Of a DNA stretch of 20,687 nucleotides, positions 7,495-13,944 are shown in pieces. Source of the stretch: Actinomycetales bacterium (lineage in GTDB: Bacteria > Actinomycetota > Actinomycetes > Actinomycetales > Cellulomonadaceae). Position numbers and translations under genes: made by a program. Positions within the stretch are counted from its first letter, which is position 1. Each line of letters begins with the position of its first letter. The notes under the pieces were generated by a model. It searched no databases. It worked only from the letters and a program-made list of their open reading frames with translations, and was not told the origin of the DNA. The stretch spans positions 1 to 20,687 of the forward strand of contig JAAZAC010000048.1 of assembly GCA_012514545.1 (NCBI GenBank). Direction: 5' to 3'.

Positions 7495-8016
7495 TCAGCC
7501 CGCGAGCGCCGCCTCGATCAGCTCGACCACCTCGGGCGCGTCGGGCTCGACACGCGAGCGGAAGCGGTGCGCCGTCCCGCTCGGCAGCACCACCCACTTC
7601 TCGAAGTTCCAGGCGACACGGCCGCCCTTGCCCTCGTCGTCGGGCACGCGCGCGAGCTCCGCGAACAGCGGGTGGCGGTGCCGACCGTTGACGTGCACCT
7701 TCGCGAACATCGGGAACGTCACCCCGTAGTCGCGGCGGCAGAACTCCGCGATCGCCTCCTCCGAGCCCAGCTCCTGGAGGAACTGGTTGCTCGGGAAGCC
7801 CAGCACCACGAGGCCCCGGTCGCGGTACGTCTCCCAGAGCCGCTCGAGCGCGGCGTACTGCGGGGTGAAGCCGCACCGCGACGCCACGTTGGCGATGAGG
7901 CGGACGCGGCCGCCGACCTCGCCGAGCGTCGTCGCCCGCCCGTCGATGGTGGTCACGCCGATCGCGTCGATCGCGACGGTCGTCGTCGGGCGTGCGGTGC
8001 GGGTGTCGTCGGCCAT
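7495..8016 (-). CDS. Glutathione peroxidase family thiol peroxidase
   Basis: 173 residues from ATG at 8016. The catalytic set is visible: peroxidatic Cys48 in NVASRCGFTPQY, Gln78 in FPSNQF, and Trp136-Asn137 in AWNFEKWVV. Cys93 (EFCRRDYGVTFPMF) is at the resolving-Cys position of thioredoxin-dependent members, so the enzyme is more likely a thioredoxin peroxidase than a user of glutathione, which most actinobacteria lack. The common Cys in FPCNQF is Ser here. It would reduce peroxides in the cytoplasm. An upstream ATG at 8049 would add eleven residues; neither start has a clear ribosome-binding site, and the shorter form better matches family length. It ends 35 bases from a flavin oxidase that may itself make H2O2. 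Confidence 0.93.
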   Translation of the reverse strand: MADDTRTARPTTTVAIDAIGVTTIDGRATTLGEVGGRVRLIANVASRCGFTPQYAALERLWETYRDRGLVVLGFPSNQFLQELGSEEAIAEFCRRDYGVTFPMFAKVHVNGRHRHPLFAELARVPDDEGKGGRVAWNFEKWVVLPSGTAHRFRSRVEPDAPEVVELIEAALAG

Positions 8017-8114
8017 GCCGGTGCCAACGCGCGCGGGCGCCCGCGTCATCCCGGCCGCCCGGCGATCCCGGCCGCCCGGCAGGCGAACCGGGCGGCGGCC
8101 GGCCGCGCGATGGC

Positions 8115-8120
8115 TACGGT
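8115..8120 (+). promoter_or_regulatory. -10 element of a leaderless start (methyltransferase-like gene)
   Basis: TACGGT ends six bases before the GTG at 8127. With this spacing transcription would begin at or next to the start codon, giving a leaderless mRNA. Confidence 0.55.
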
Positions 8121-8126
8121 GGACGG

Positions 8127-8834
8127 GTGACCGGCGAGCGGGGGCGCGTACCGACCACGGAGGAGCTGCTCGGCACGTGGCGGGCGGCCGCGGGGTCGGA
8201 CGCCGACCCGGACGGCCGCGTCCACGCCGACCGCCCGCCGTGGGACCTCGACGCGCTCGTCCGCGACGCCGCCGACGGCACGACGGCGCTCCTCGACCTC
8301 GGCGGGACCGCGCCCGCCGGTCTCGACGTGACGGTGGTCACCCACCGGACGGGCGCCGTCGGGCGGGACGGCGCGACGCCCGACGCCGGCCCCCTCCCCT
8401 TCCCGGAGCGGTGCGTCGACACCGTGCTCGCCGTGGACGCGGCGTACGACCCCGCGGAGGTCGCGCGGGTGCTGCGGCCCGGCGGCGTGCTCCTCGCGGA
8501 GCTGCGCGGGCCCGACGACGCCGTCGAGCTGTACGCGGTGCTCGGCTCGCCGCTGCCGCACCCCCGGCGGACGCTCGACGCCTGCGTGCGCGCGCTCCTG
8601 GACGCCGGGCTGCACGTGACGGCGCAGGAGGCGTGGCACGGGTTCGTCCGGTTCGACGACGTGGCCGCCCTCGTCACCGCCCTCGCCCGGGGGCAGATCG
8701 AGGCGCCCGCGGACTTCAGCCCGGAGGGTTACGCGAACACCCTGCTCTACCTGCACCTGCGCGGCCCGGCGTGGGGGCAGCCGCTCGTGTTCACGCGCTC
8801 CCGGCTGATGGTCCGCGCGGAGCGGCCGTCCTGA
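8127..8834 (+). CDS. Class I SAM-methyltransferase-like protein with degenerate motif I
   Basis: 235 residues. The second half of the methyltransferase core is clear: LPFPERCVDTVLAVDAAY followed by DPAEVARVLRPGGVLLAEL matches the typical LPF-x-D to RVLRPGG segment of Methyltransf_11-type enzymes. The SAM-binding glycine loop is not normal: LLDLGGTAPAG replaces the usual D-x-G-x-G-x-G, and the segment between it and the LPF motif is short. It may bind a ligand weakly or have lost activity. GTG at 8127 is chosen because a -10-like box lies six bases upstream and the frame upstream is GC-rich noise. The peroxidase gene diverges 110 bases upstream. No substrate can be proposed. Confidence 0.75.
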   Translation: MTGERGRVPTTEELLGTWRAAAGSDADPDGRVHADRPPWDLDALVRDAADGTTALLDLGGTAPAGLDVTVVTHRTGAVGRDGATPDAGPLPFPERCVDTVLAVDAAYDPAEVARVLRPGGVLLAELRGPDDAVELYAVLGSPLPHPRRTLDACVRALLDAGLHVTAQEAWHGFVRFDDVAALVTALARGQIEAPADFSPEGYANTLLYLHLRGPAWGQPLVFTRSRLMVRAERPS

Positions 8835-8839
8835 CGCGC

Positions 8840-8845
8840 TACCGT
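8840..8845 (+). promoter_or_regulatory. -10 element of a leaderless start (short upstream ORF)
   Basis: TACCGT ends six bases before ATG 8852, the start of a six-codon ORF that overlaps the next gene. It sits directly after the methyltransferase-like stop codon. Confidence 0.5.
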
Positions 8846-8851
8846 CGTGCC

Positions 8852-8872
8852 ATGCCGGTGATCCGCTCATGA
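8852..8872 (+). CDS. Six-codon upstream ORF (MPVIRS)
   Basis: ATG at 8852 reads M-P-V-I-R-S and stops at TGA 8870-8872, which overlaps the ATG (8869) of the membrane protein as ATGA. A TANNNT box lies exactly six bases before its ATG, so the mRNA probably begins with this ATG and has no leader. The downstream ATG has no Shine-Dalgarno, so it would depend on ribosomes ending here. The peptide is too short to have its own domain; a regulatory or coupling role is inference. Confidence 0.5.
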   Translation: MPVIRS

Positions 8873-9495
8873 GCCCCGCGCCCGAGCCCGCCCAGCCCGC
8901 GGGCGCCCCCGACCTCGGGACCGCCGCCCGGCCGGCCCCGGGGAGCAACGGGCTGCCGGCGGCCGACGGCGTCGCGGCGGAGGTCGTGGCCGCGGACGTC
9001 GTCGCGGTGGACGGTGCGCCGTCGCAGGCCGCGGCGACCGACGGGCTGCCCGAGGCGACCGGGCCGGCGCAGCCGCCGCGGCCGCAGGCCGACGTCGTCG
9101 CGATGTGGGTGGCCATCGTCGTGCCGGTGCTCGGCATCGTGGCGACGATCGCCGTGCGCACGTGGCTGACCCTGGCGTTCGTGCTGCTCGCGCCGCTGGT
9201 CGTCGTCGTGTACGCGCTCGGCGTGTGGGTGTTCACGCGCGTGCTGCGCCGGGAGAGCCTGTTCCGCCGCGAGTTGGGCCGCGTGCCGCTGCGGTACCAC
9301 GGCTACGCCTGGTCGTGGGCGCTCGCCTACGTGCCGGCGACCGTCGCGCCGTACCTCGGCAGCGACGACGGGCCCGGCGTGTGGACGGCGGCGCTCGTGG
9401 TGTTCTCGGCCGTCACCGTCGGCGTGCTCACCGGCGCCGTGTGGTCGGCCTACCTGCGCGACCGCGCGTCGCTCGAGGCGCCGCCCGAGCACTGA
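8869..9495 (+). CDS. Four-helix integral membrane protein of unknown function
   Basis: 208 residues. The first 73 are a disordered Ala/Pro/Val/Asp-rich stretch with no motif. Four membrane helices follow: AMWVAIVVPVLGIVATIAV, a long hydrophobic LTLAFVLLAPLVVVVYALGV, WALAYVPATVAPYLG and TAALVVFSAVTVGVLTGAVW. A basic loop (RVLRRESLFRRELGRV) after helix 2 suggests it faces the cytoplasm. I do not recognise the family. ATG at 8869 lacks a ribosome-binding site but overlaps the stop of the MPVIRS upstream ORF, which implies translational coupling. The next gene is about 130 bases on. Confidence 0.75.
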   Translation: MSPAPEPAQPAGAPDLGTAARPAPGSNGLPAADGVAAEVVAADVVAVDGAPSQAAATDGLPEATGPAQPPRPQADVVAMWVAIVVPVLGIVATIAVRTWLTLAFVLLAPLVVVVYALGVWVFTRVLRRESLFRRELGRVPLRYHGYAWSWALAYVPATVAPYLGSDDGPGVWTAALVVFSAVTVGVLTGAVWSAYLRDRASLEAPPEH

Positions 9496-9507
9496 GGGCC
9501 CGCGCTC

Positions 9508-9537
9508 CGAGGGCCCCGCGCACCGAGGGCCCCGCGC
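9508..9537. repeat. Short direct repeat (14 bp, two copies) with a following palindrome
   Basis: CGAGGGCCCCGCGC occurs at 9508-9521 and 9524-9537. The second copy runs into the 14-bp palindrome GCCCCGCGCGGGGC at 9529-9542. The spacer 9496-9629 holds no other feature; the palindrome could act as a terminator for the membrane protein gene but has no loop or T-run. Confidence 0.7.
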
Positions 9538-9617
9538 GGGGCTCCACCGCGTCCCCGCGCGTCCGGCGTCTCCACGGGCGCCGCGGCCCCGCGGCGGCGC
9601 GACGGCGCCGCCCGGGC

Positions 9618-9623
9618 CAGGCT
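9618..9623 (+). promoter_or_regulatory. -10-like element of a leaderless start (unknown 196-aa protein)
   Basis: CAGGCT ends six bases before ATG 9630. It keeps the A and final T of the -10 pattern but not the first T; the same hexamer at the same distance precedes the MFS gene start at 13243. Confidence 0.4.
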
Positions 9624-9629
9624 CGGCGC

Positions 9630-10220
9630 ATGCCCCCGAGCCGCCCCTCCCGACCCGCCACGACCCTCCGCTCGGTCTTCGCGCGCCAGCTCGCGCGCGT
9701 CCGCGCCGACCCGACGGCGGAGGCCGTGACCGACGTCGGCACGCCGCGCGGCTGGCTGGTCGAGCGCGGCGTCTGCGACCTGCTCGAGCCGTTCGTCACG
9801 CACCTGCCCCGGGACGACGGCGACCTCGCCCGCTACGCGGGACTCACCGGAGACGTCGCCGCGGTGCTCCTCGACCGGCTGCCCGCCGTCGAGCTCGACG
9901 ACCGGCAGAACGACGCCCCCACGCTCGGCTGCCTCCTCGAGGCGGCGGCGGCCCACCCCGCGGAGGTCGAGCTGCACGGGTATCTCGTGGGCCCGGCGCG
10001 GACGGACGAACGGCTCACCGCGGAGGGTCTGCTGGTCGCCGACGCGCCGCGCGTCGACGTCCTGCCCGACCACGGACCCGGCTGCGAGTGCGCGCAGCTG
10101 TGGGCGCACGTCCAGGAGCGCCTCGGCGTCGACGACGCCGTCCGGATGCCCGACGAGATCCGGCCCGCCCGCCTGCGGTCGCGCCCCGAGGAGCGCGCGT
10201 GGTCCCTGTGGTGGGACTGA
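9630..10220 (+). CDS. Unknown soluble protein with C-terminal CxC motif
   Basis: 196 residues. After a basic N-terminus (SVFARQLARVRADP) come a GTPRGWLVERGVCDLLEPFVTH segment, a helical middle (LEAAAAHPAEVELHGYLVGP), and GCECAQLWAHVQERLG, a CxC motif before a helix. The end is Trp/Asp: WSLWWD. Three Cys lie in two places and could be a metal site or chance. There is no signal peptide or membrane helix. I do not recognise the family. ATG 9630 has no Shine-Dalgarno but has a -10-like box six bases upstream. The final codons TGG GAC TGA are the first part of a 17-bp tandem repeat that continues past the stop. Confidence 0.72.
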   Translation: MPPSRPSRPATTLRSVFARQLARVRADPTAEAVTDVGTPRGWLVERGVCDLLEPFVTHLPRDDGDLARYAGLTGDVAAVLLDRLPAVELDDRQNDAPTLGCLLEAAAAHPAEVELHGYLVGPARTDERLTAEGLLVADAPRVDVLPDHGPGCECAQLWAHVQERLGVDDAVRMPDEIRPARLRSRPEERAWSLWWD

Positions 10221-10254
10221 CCCCGTGATGGGACTGACCCCGTGATGGGACTGA
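10212..10254. repeat. 17-bp tandem repeat, two and a half copies, spanning a stop codon
   Basis: TGGGACTGACCCCGTGA occurs at 10212-10228 and 10229-10245, with a partial third copy to 10254. The first copy supplies the last two codons and stop of the preceding gene. Within the second copy ATG GGA CTG ACC CCG TGA forms a five-codon ORF whose stop overlaps another ATG. Confidence 0.95.
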
Positions 10255-10333
10255 GGGGCGCGGGGCACCGGGTCGGCCGGCCTCACCGCCCGCGCCCGGG
10301 AATGCTCGCCCGAGCCGGACCGTTGCCCGCGAC

Positions 10334-10774
10334 ATGCCCCTCACCGGTGAGTACGCACCCAGCCCGTCCGACCGCGCCCGCACCCAGGTCGAGCGCTTCG
10401 AGGCCTCCGGCGGCCGCGAGGCGAACACCCTCGACGGGGTCCCGATCGTCGTCCTGACGACGGTCGGCGCGAAGACCGGCAAGCTGCGCAAGACGCCGCT
10501 CATGCGCGTCGAGCACGAGGGCCGGTACGCGGTCGTGGCGTCGATGGGCGGGGCGCCGAAGCACCCCGTCTGGTACCACAACGTCGTCGCGCACCCGCAC
10601 GTCGAGCTCCAGGACGGGCCTGTGAAGCGGGACTACGTCGCCCGCGAGCTCAGCGGGGCCGAGCGCGAGGAGTGGTGGGCGCGGGCCGTCGCCGTCTGGC
10701 CCGACTACGCGCGCTACCAGGAGCGGACCAGCCGGGTCATCCCGGTGTTCCTGCTGGAGCCGCTCGAGGACTGA
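10334..10774 (+). CDS. Ddn-like deazaflavin (F420)-dependent nitroreductase family protein
   Basis: 146 residues, the normal length for the Ddn/nitroreductase family of split beta-barrel enzymes. The family core is visible: VPIVVLTTVGAKTGKLRKTPLM, in which the Gly-Ala-Lys-Thr-Gly-Lys-x-Arg-x-Thr-Pro stretch binds the F420 phosphates, then YAVVASMGGAPKHPVWYHN, VVAHPHVEL and the C-terminal YQERTSRVIPVFLLEP. Members use reduced F420 to reduce quinones or nitro compounds at the membrane. A few members bind other flavins or heme, so cofactor is inferred from family. ATG 10334 has no clear ribosome-binding site; the motif spacing supports it. It converges on a small unknown gene. Confidence 0.93.
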   Translation: MPLTGEYAPSPSDRARTQVERFEASGGREANTLDGVPIVVLTTVGAKTGKLRKTPLMRVEHEGRYAVVASMGGAPKHPVWYHNVVAHPHVELQDGPVKRDYVARELSGAEREEWWARAVAVWPDYARYQERTSRVIPVFLLEPLED

Positions 10775-10821
10775 CCCGCGGCGCGGGACGCGGTCGGACG
10801 GGCGGTCAGGCGCCGGCGCCG

Positions 10822-11085
10822 TCAGGCGGACCGGACGGCCGGGCCCGAGGGCGCGACGGCGTCGACCAGCTCGCGCGCCTCGTCGGCCGTGACCACCTCG
10901 ACGGTCTTGATCGCGTAGTACCAGGCGTCGTCGTCCTCGATCATGCCGTCGGCCTGCTCGACGAGGAACTCGGCGCGGCCACGCCGCCCCGGGACCGGCG
11001 TGATCCGCCACGTCACCGGGTAGCCGCGCGTCGGGTGCATGCCGTGCACCACCGCGGTGGCCGCCTCGCTCGTCGACCTGCGCAT
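10822..11085 (-). CDS. Small protein of unknown function, paralogue of the 17836-18141 gene
   Basis: 87 residues from ATG 11085, preceded by a GGGGGTGGGGGCG purine-rich stretch. Longer upstream reading is GC-rich noise. The core reads VVHGMHPTRGYPVTWRITPV, AEFLVEQADGMIEDDDAWYY and VVTADEARELVDAV. The same order (HG, G-x-P-x-TW-x-I, VE-x-A-x-G-x-I, W, LV-x-x-V) is present in the protein at 17836-18141, so the two are paralogues. It is probably a small soluble alpha/beta domain; no catalytic motif, signal or membrane helix is visible. It converges on the Ddn-like gene. Function unknown. Confidence 0.7.
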   Translation of the reverse strand: MRRSTSEAATAVVHGMHPTRGYPVTWRITPVPGRRGRAEFLVEQADGMIEDDDAWYYAIKTVEVVTADEARELVDAVAPSGPAVRSA

Positions 11086-11198
11086 CGCCCCCACCCCCGT
11101 GCTGGAACTGCTCCACCCCTCTGATCGGCCGGAACGCCCTGGTCGATGACGCCCGCAGCGGGTGAAGCCGTGCGACGCGGTCCGTCCGGCGCTCCTCC

Positions 11199-11258
11199 GT
11201 TCGGGTGAACCCGCACGTTCGTCCGGAATTCGCCCGAGAAGGGCCTCCCATTCGGGCG
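11199..11258. promoter_or_regulatory. Clustered TTCGGG-type inverted repeats in a divergent spacer
   Basis: CGGGT-GA-ACCCG (11202-11213) lies within GTTCGGGTGAAC, and CGCCCGA (11231-11237) is mirrored by TCGGGCG (11252-11258) across 14 bases. They sit in the 241-bp spacer between the small minus-strand gene and the DUF4190-type gene. This could be a regulator site; the sequence bias of the region makes it uncertain. Confidence 0.25.
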
Positions 11259-11326
11259 CCGGGACCGGGACGATGAGCGGCGTCCGATGGCGCACTCCGC
11301 GCCGCACGCGTCAGAGAGGCCTCGTG

Positions 11327-11884
11327 ATGTCCACTCCGTACCCGCCGGCGGACTCCCAGGGCACCCCGCCGCCGCAGCCGCAGCAGCCGCAGCAGCCCCA
11401 GCCGACCCCGCCGCAGGACCCGGCGGCGCAGCAGTACGCCCAGCAGTACCCGCAGCAGCCCCAGTACCAACAACAGCCGCAGCAGTACCAGCAGGGCTAC
11501 CCCCAGCAGTACGCCGCCGGCTACCCGGCCCCCGCGCCGAGCCGCCAGAACGGCCTCGCGATCGGCGCCCTCATCTGCGGCATCCTCGCCCTGCTCCTGG
11601 CGTGGATCCCGTTCGTCAACGTCCTCGCCATCGTCCTCGGCCTCGTCGCCATCGTGCTCGGCGTCATCGGCATGAAGAAGGCGGCGGAGCTCGGCGGCCG
11701 CGGCATGGCCGTCGGCGGCATCATCACCGGCGCGCTGGCGTTCCTCGGTGCCGTCGTCATGTACATCGGCGCCGCCATCTGGTGGAACTCCGCGACCAGC
11801 GACCTGGACCAGTTCAGCGACGAGCTCGACCGGATCAACCAGGAGCTGCTCGAGGACCTCGAGAACCTCGACACCGGGGACTGA
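11327..11884 (+). CDS. DUF4190-type membrane protein with Gln/Pro/Tyr-rich N-terminal tail
   Basis: 185 residues. Residues 12-65 are a low-complexity tail of Gln, Pro and Tyr (for example QQYPQQPQYQQQPQQYQQGY), likely disordered and cytoplasmic. Two membrane segments follow: LAIGALICGILALLLAWIPF continuing into VLAIVLGLVAIVLGVIGM, and MAVGGIITGALAFLGAVVMY. The NGLAIGALICGILAL opening and the GRGMAVGGIITG turn are typical of DUF4190 proteins, common in actinobacteria and of unknown role. An acidic C-terminal helix ends LLEDLENLDTGD. ATG 11327 is preceded by AGAGAGG nine bases upstream; a GTG one codon earlier is possible. A strong hairpin follows the stop codon. Confidence 0.88.
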   Translation: MSTPYPPADSQGTPPPQPQQPQQPQPTPPQDPAAQQYAQQYPQQPQYQQQPQQYQQGYPQQYAAGYPAPAPSRQNGLAIGALICGILALLLAWIPFVNVLAIVLGLVAIVLGVIGMKKAAELGGRGMAVGGIITGALAFLGAVVMYIGAAIWWNSATSDLDQFSDELDRINQELLEDLENLDTGD

Positions 11885-11904
11885 GGCCCGCTCCCACCGG
11901 CGCA

Positions 11905-11934
11905 CGGGCGCCGCACCGTCGGGTGCGGCGCCCG
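11905..11934. terminator. Strong intrinsic-type hairpin between convergent genes
   Basis: CGGGCGCCGCACC and GGTGCGGCGCCCG, a perfect 13-bp stem with a four-base loop, 20 bases after the DUF4190-type gene and before the end of the MFS gene coming the other way. No T-run follows, as is common in GC-rich actinobacteria. It can act in both directions. Confidence 0.75.
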
Positions 11935-11995
11935 CGTCGTGCCCGCCGCCGCGTCCGCCGTCGTGTCCCCGGAAGCCGAGGGACGACGGCGCGGG

Positions 11996-13243
11996 TCAGG
12001 CCGCCGGGCCGGTCGCCGTCGGCGGGCGGTCGGCGCCCGCGCGGCCCAGCCGGAACATCACGGCGCCGACCACGACCGTGGCCGCGCCCGCCCACGCCAT
12101 GCTCGCGCGCGCCCCGACGAGCGCGACGACGCCGGCGCCCGCCGCCAGGCCGACGACGTTCCCCGCCTGCAGCACGCCGCTGACGGCGCTGAACACGCGG
12201 CCGCGCGCGGCGTCGTCGGTCCGCGAGCGCACCAGCGCGTTGAGGCAGACCCGCTGCGCCGTGTTCGCCGCCCCGCCGATGAGCCAGCCGATGCCGACGG
12301 CGACCACCGAGACGACGGAGGCCGCGGTGAGCAGCGCCACGCCCACGGCGACGGTGGTCCCCGCGAGCCAGCGGGCCAGCGAGACGTCGCCGACGAGCCG
12401 CCCCGCGTACCACCCGCCGACGACACCCGCCGCCGGCCACAGCGCGGTCACCAGGCCGTAGGCGGACGGCGAGGCGCCGATGACGTCGAGGACGTAGAAG
12501 ACGTCGGCGACGTTGACGAGCACGCTGATGAGCGTGGCCACCCCGAGGCCCGCGACGCCGACGAGCAGCACGCGGTCCGCCCGGACGCGCGCGAAGCCGA
12601 GCCAGACCGACTCGGCCTCGTGGGCGCGGCCCGGTCCGGGCAGGCGCTGCGTGCGCACGAACGCGACGGCGACCGCCATGACCACGGTCGTGCCGGCGGC
12701 GACGAGCAGGGCGGTGCGCTCGCTCGTCGCGTCCACGAGCACGCCCGCCACCGCGAACCCCGCGAGGAACCCGGCCTGGCTGATCATGGAGAACCAGCCG
12801 TAGGCGCGGGTCGCGTGCTCCTCGCCGGACACGCGCGGCAGCAGCGCGGCGACGACCGGGTTCGCCAGGGCCGTGCCGACGCCCAGCAGCACGAGCGAGC
12901 CGACGATGACGGCGCCGCCCTCGCCCGGGGCCTGCACGCCGAGCAGGCCGCAGAGCAGGAGCGCCACGCCCTGCAGGCCGATCGCGCCGAGCAGGAGCTC
13001 GCGGTTGCGCACGCGGTCGACGATCCGCCCGACGACGGGGGCGAGCAGCACGACCGGGAGCAGCTCGGCGCCCCACGCCGCCGCGATCCAGCCGGGGCCG
13101 GCGGGCTCGAGGTGGACCATGACCGCGAGCAGGGCGAGCGAGCTGCCGACCGTCGAGACGGCGGCGCCCGAGAGGAGGAGCCCGAGGTCCCGGCGGCGGG
13201 TGGCGGCCGAGAGCTGGGGGACGGCGTCGACCTGGGGGTGCAC
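11996..13243 (-). CDS. MFS transporter, 12 helices (exporter-like)
   Basis: 415 residues from GTG 13243. About twelve membrane helices can be picked out, starting LGLLLSGAAVSTVGSSLALL. The loop after helix 2 reads GRIVDRVRNREL, a variant of the MFS motif A. The layout and the central loop (RTQRLPGPGRAHEAES) resemble the 12-helix exporters of the MFS_3/EntS-like group, but no substrate can be named. A second half begins about residue 215 (VLLVGVAGLGVATLISVLV) with an ALWPAAGVVGGWYAGRL element that repeats the first-half motif. The GTG is supported by CAGGCT six bases upstream, suggesting a leaderless mRNA. It is a stand-alone gene, converging on the DUF4190-type gene. Confidence 0.85.
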   Translation of the reverse strand: MHPQVDAVPQLSAATRRRDLGLLLSGAAVSTVGSSLALLAVMVHLEPAGPGWIAAAWGAELLPVVLLAPVVGRIVDRVRNRELLLGAIGLQGVALLLCGLLGVQAPGEGGAVIVGSLVLLGVGTALANPVVAALLPRVSGEEHATRAYGWFSMISQAGFLAGFAVAGVLVDATSERTALLVAAGTTVVMAVAVAFVRTQRLPGPGRAHEAESVWLGFARVRADRVLLVGVAGLGVATLISVLVNVADVFYVLDVIGASPSAYGLVTALWPAAGVVGGWYAGRLVGDVSLARWLAGTTVAVGVALLTAASVVSVVAVGIGWLIGGAANTAQRVCLNALVRSRTDDAARGRVFSAVSGVLQAGNVVGLAAGAGVVALVGARASMAWAGAATVVVGAVMFRLGRAGADRPPTATGPAA

Positions 13244-13249
13244 GAGCGC

Positions 13250-13255
13250 AGCCTG
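13250..13255 (-). promoter_or_regulatory. -10-like element of a leaderless start (MFS gene)
   Basis: CAGGCT on the minus strand ends six bases before the GTG start at 13243. It is the same hexamer and spacing as upstream of 9630. Confidence 0.4.
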
Positions 13256-13350
13256 CCACCGGCGGGCACGCCGCCTCGACATCCGGGCGCGTCGCCGCGT
13301 CCCGGGCGCGTCCCCCGACGGCGGCGGGCGCGTTCCGACGTCGGCTCGGC

Positions 13351-13839
13351 TCAGGCGGCGGGCGCGTCCCCGCGGCCCCACCACGCGAACACGGCCGACG
13401 GCGCGGCCACCGCGAGCACGAGGGGCAGGAGGGCCAGCGCCTCGGCCACGCTCGAGGGCGCGCCGCCGTCGCCGACGCGCGGGGCGAGCAGCGACCACGC
13501 CACCACGAGCGCGAGCACGGCCGCCGCCGACGCGATGACCGGCGCCAGCCGGCGGCCGCGGGAGAACAGGCGCGCCGCGGCGCGCGCGAGCAGCCCGAGC
13601 CACACGGTGACGCCGAGGCCGACCGAGGCGATCAGCCCCAGGGCGCCGACGACGATGTCCGTCCACCCCTCCTCCGCCGGCGTCAGGCGCACCGCGAGCA
13701 AGGTCAGCCCCAGCCCGACGCCCGCCGCGAGCAGCCCCCAACCGGCCGCGGCGAGGGGCGCCAGGACGAGGCGCCGGGGCGGCGCGGCGGGAGCCGCGGG
13801 CAGCGCGCCGGGATCGGCGGGGGTCGCGGGCTCGGTCAC
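13351..13839 (-). CDS. Small integral membrane protein of unknown function
   Basis: 162 residues from GTG 13839. A short Pro/Ala tail (about 25 residues) precedes four hydrophobic segments: LAPLAAAGWGLLAAGVGLGL, IVVGALGLIASVGLGVTVWL, LAPVIASAAAVLALVVAWSL and ALALLPLVLAVAAPSAVFAW. Loops are basic (RAAARLFSRGRRL) between helices 2 and 3. There is no recognisable motif. The GTG has CAGGTT six bases upstream, again a leaderless pattern. It diverges from the large nuclease/helicase gene 105 bases away, and the two promoters share that spacer; a functional link is not shown. Confidence 0.75.
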   Translation of the reverse strand: MTEPATPADPGALPAAPAAPPRRLVLAPLAAAGWGLLAAGVGLGLTLLAVRLTPAEEGWTDIVVGALGLIASVGLGVTVWLGLLARAAARLFSRGRRLAPVIASAAAVLALVVAWSLLAPRVGDGGAPSSVAEALALLPLVLAVAAPSAVFAWWGRGDAPAA

Positions 13840-13845
13840 GGGCCC

Positions 13846-13851
13846 AACCTG
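13846..13851 (-). promoter_or_regulatory. -10-like element of a leaderless start (small membrane protein)
   Basis: CAGGTT on the minus strand ends six bases before GTG 13839. Confidence 0.4.
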
Positions 13852-13932
13852 CCACACGGGGCGCCGCCGCCCCAGCCCCCCGGCCGGACCGCCCCCCAGT
13901 GACCAGCCGCCCCCGGTGTCGGCGGACGCCCG

Positions 13933-13938
13933 TAGCCT
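13933..13938 (+). promoter_or_regulatory. -10 element of a leaderless start (nuclease/helicase gene)
   Basis: TAGCCT ends six bases before ATG 13945, matching the TANNNT pattern in an otherwise GC-rich spacer. It also decides the start of the protein, since the ATG has no Shine-Dalgarno. Confidence 0.55.
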
Positions 13939-13944
13939 GCGGCC

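Noticed and set aside
10809..10820. Palindrome GGCGCCGGCGCC between the Ddn-like gene and the small unknown gene
   Set aside because: It has no loop and such strings are frequent by chance at this base composition, so I did not call it a terminator.
12012..12460. Open plus-strand frames opposite the MFS gene
   Set aside because: The minus-strand reading gives clear membrane helices; the plus-strand products are low-complexity.
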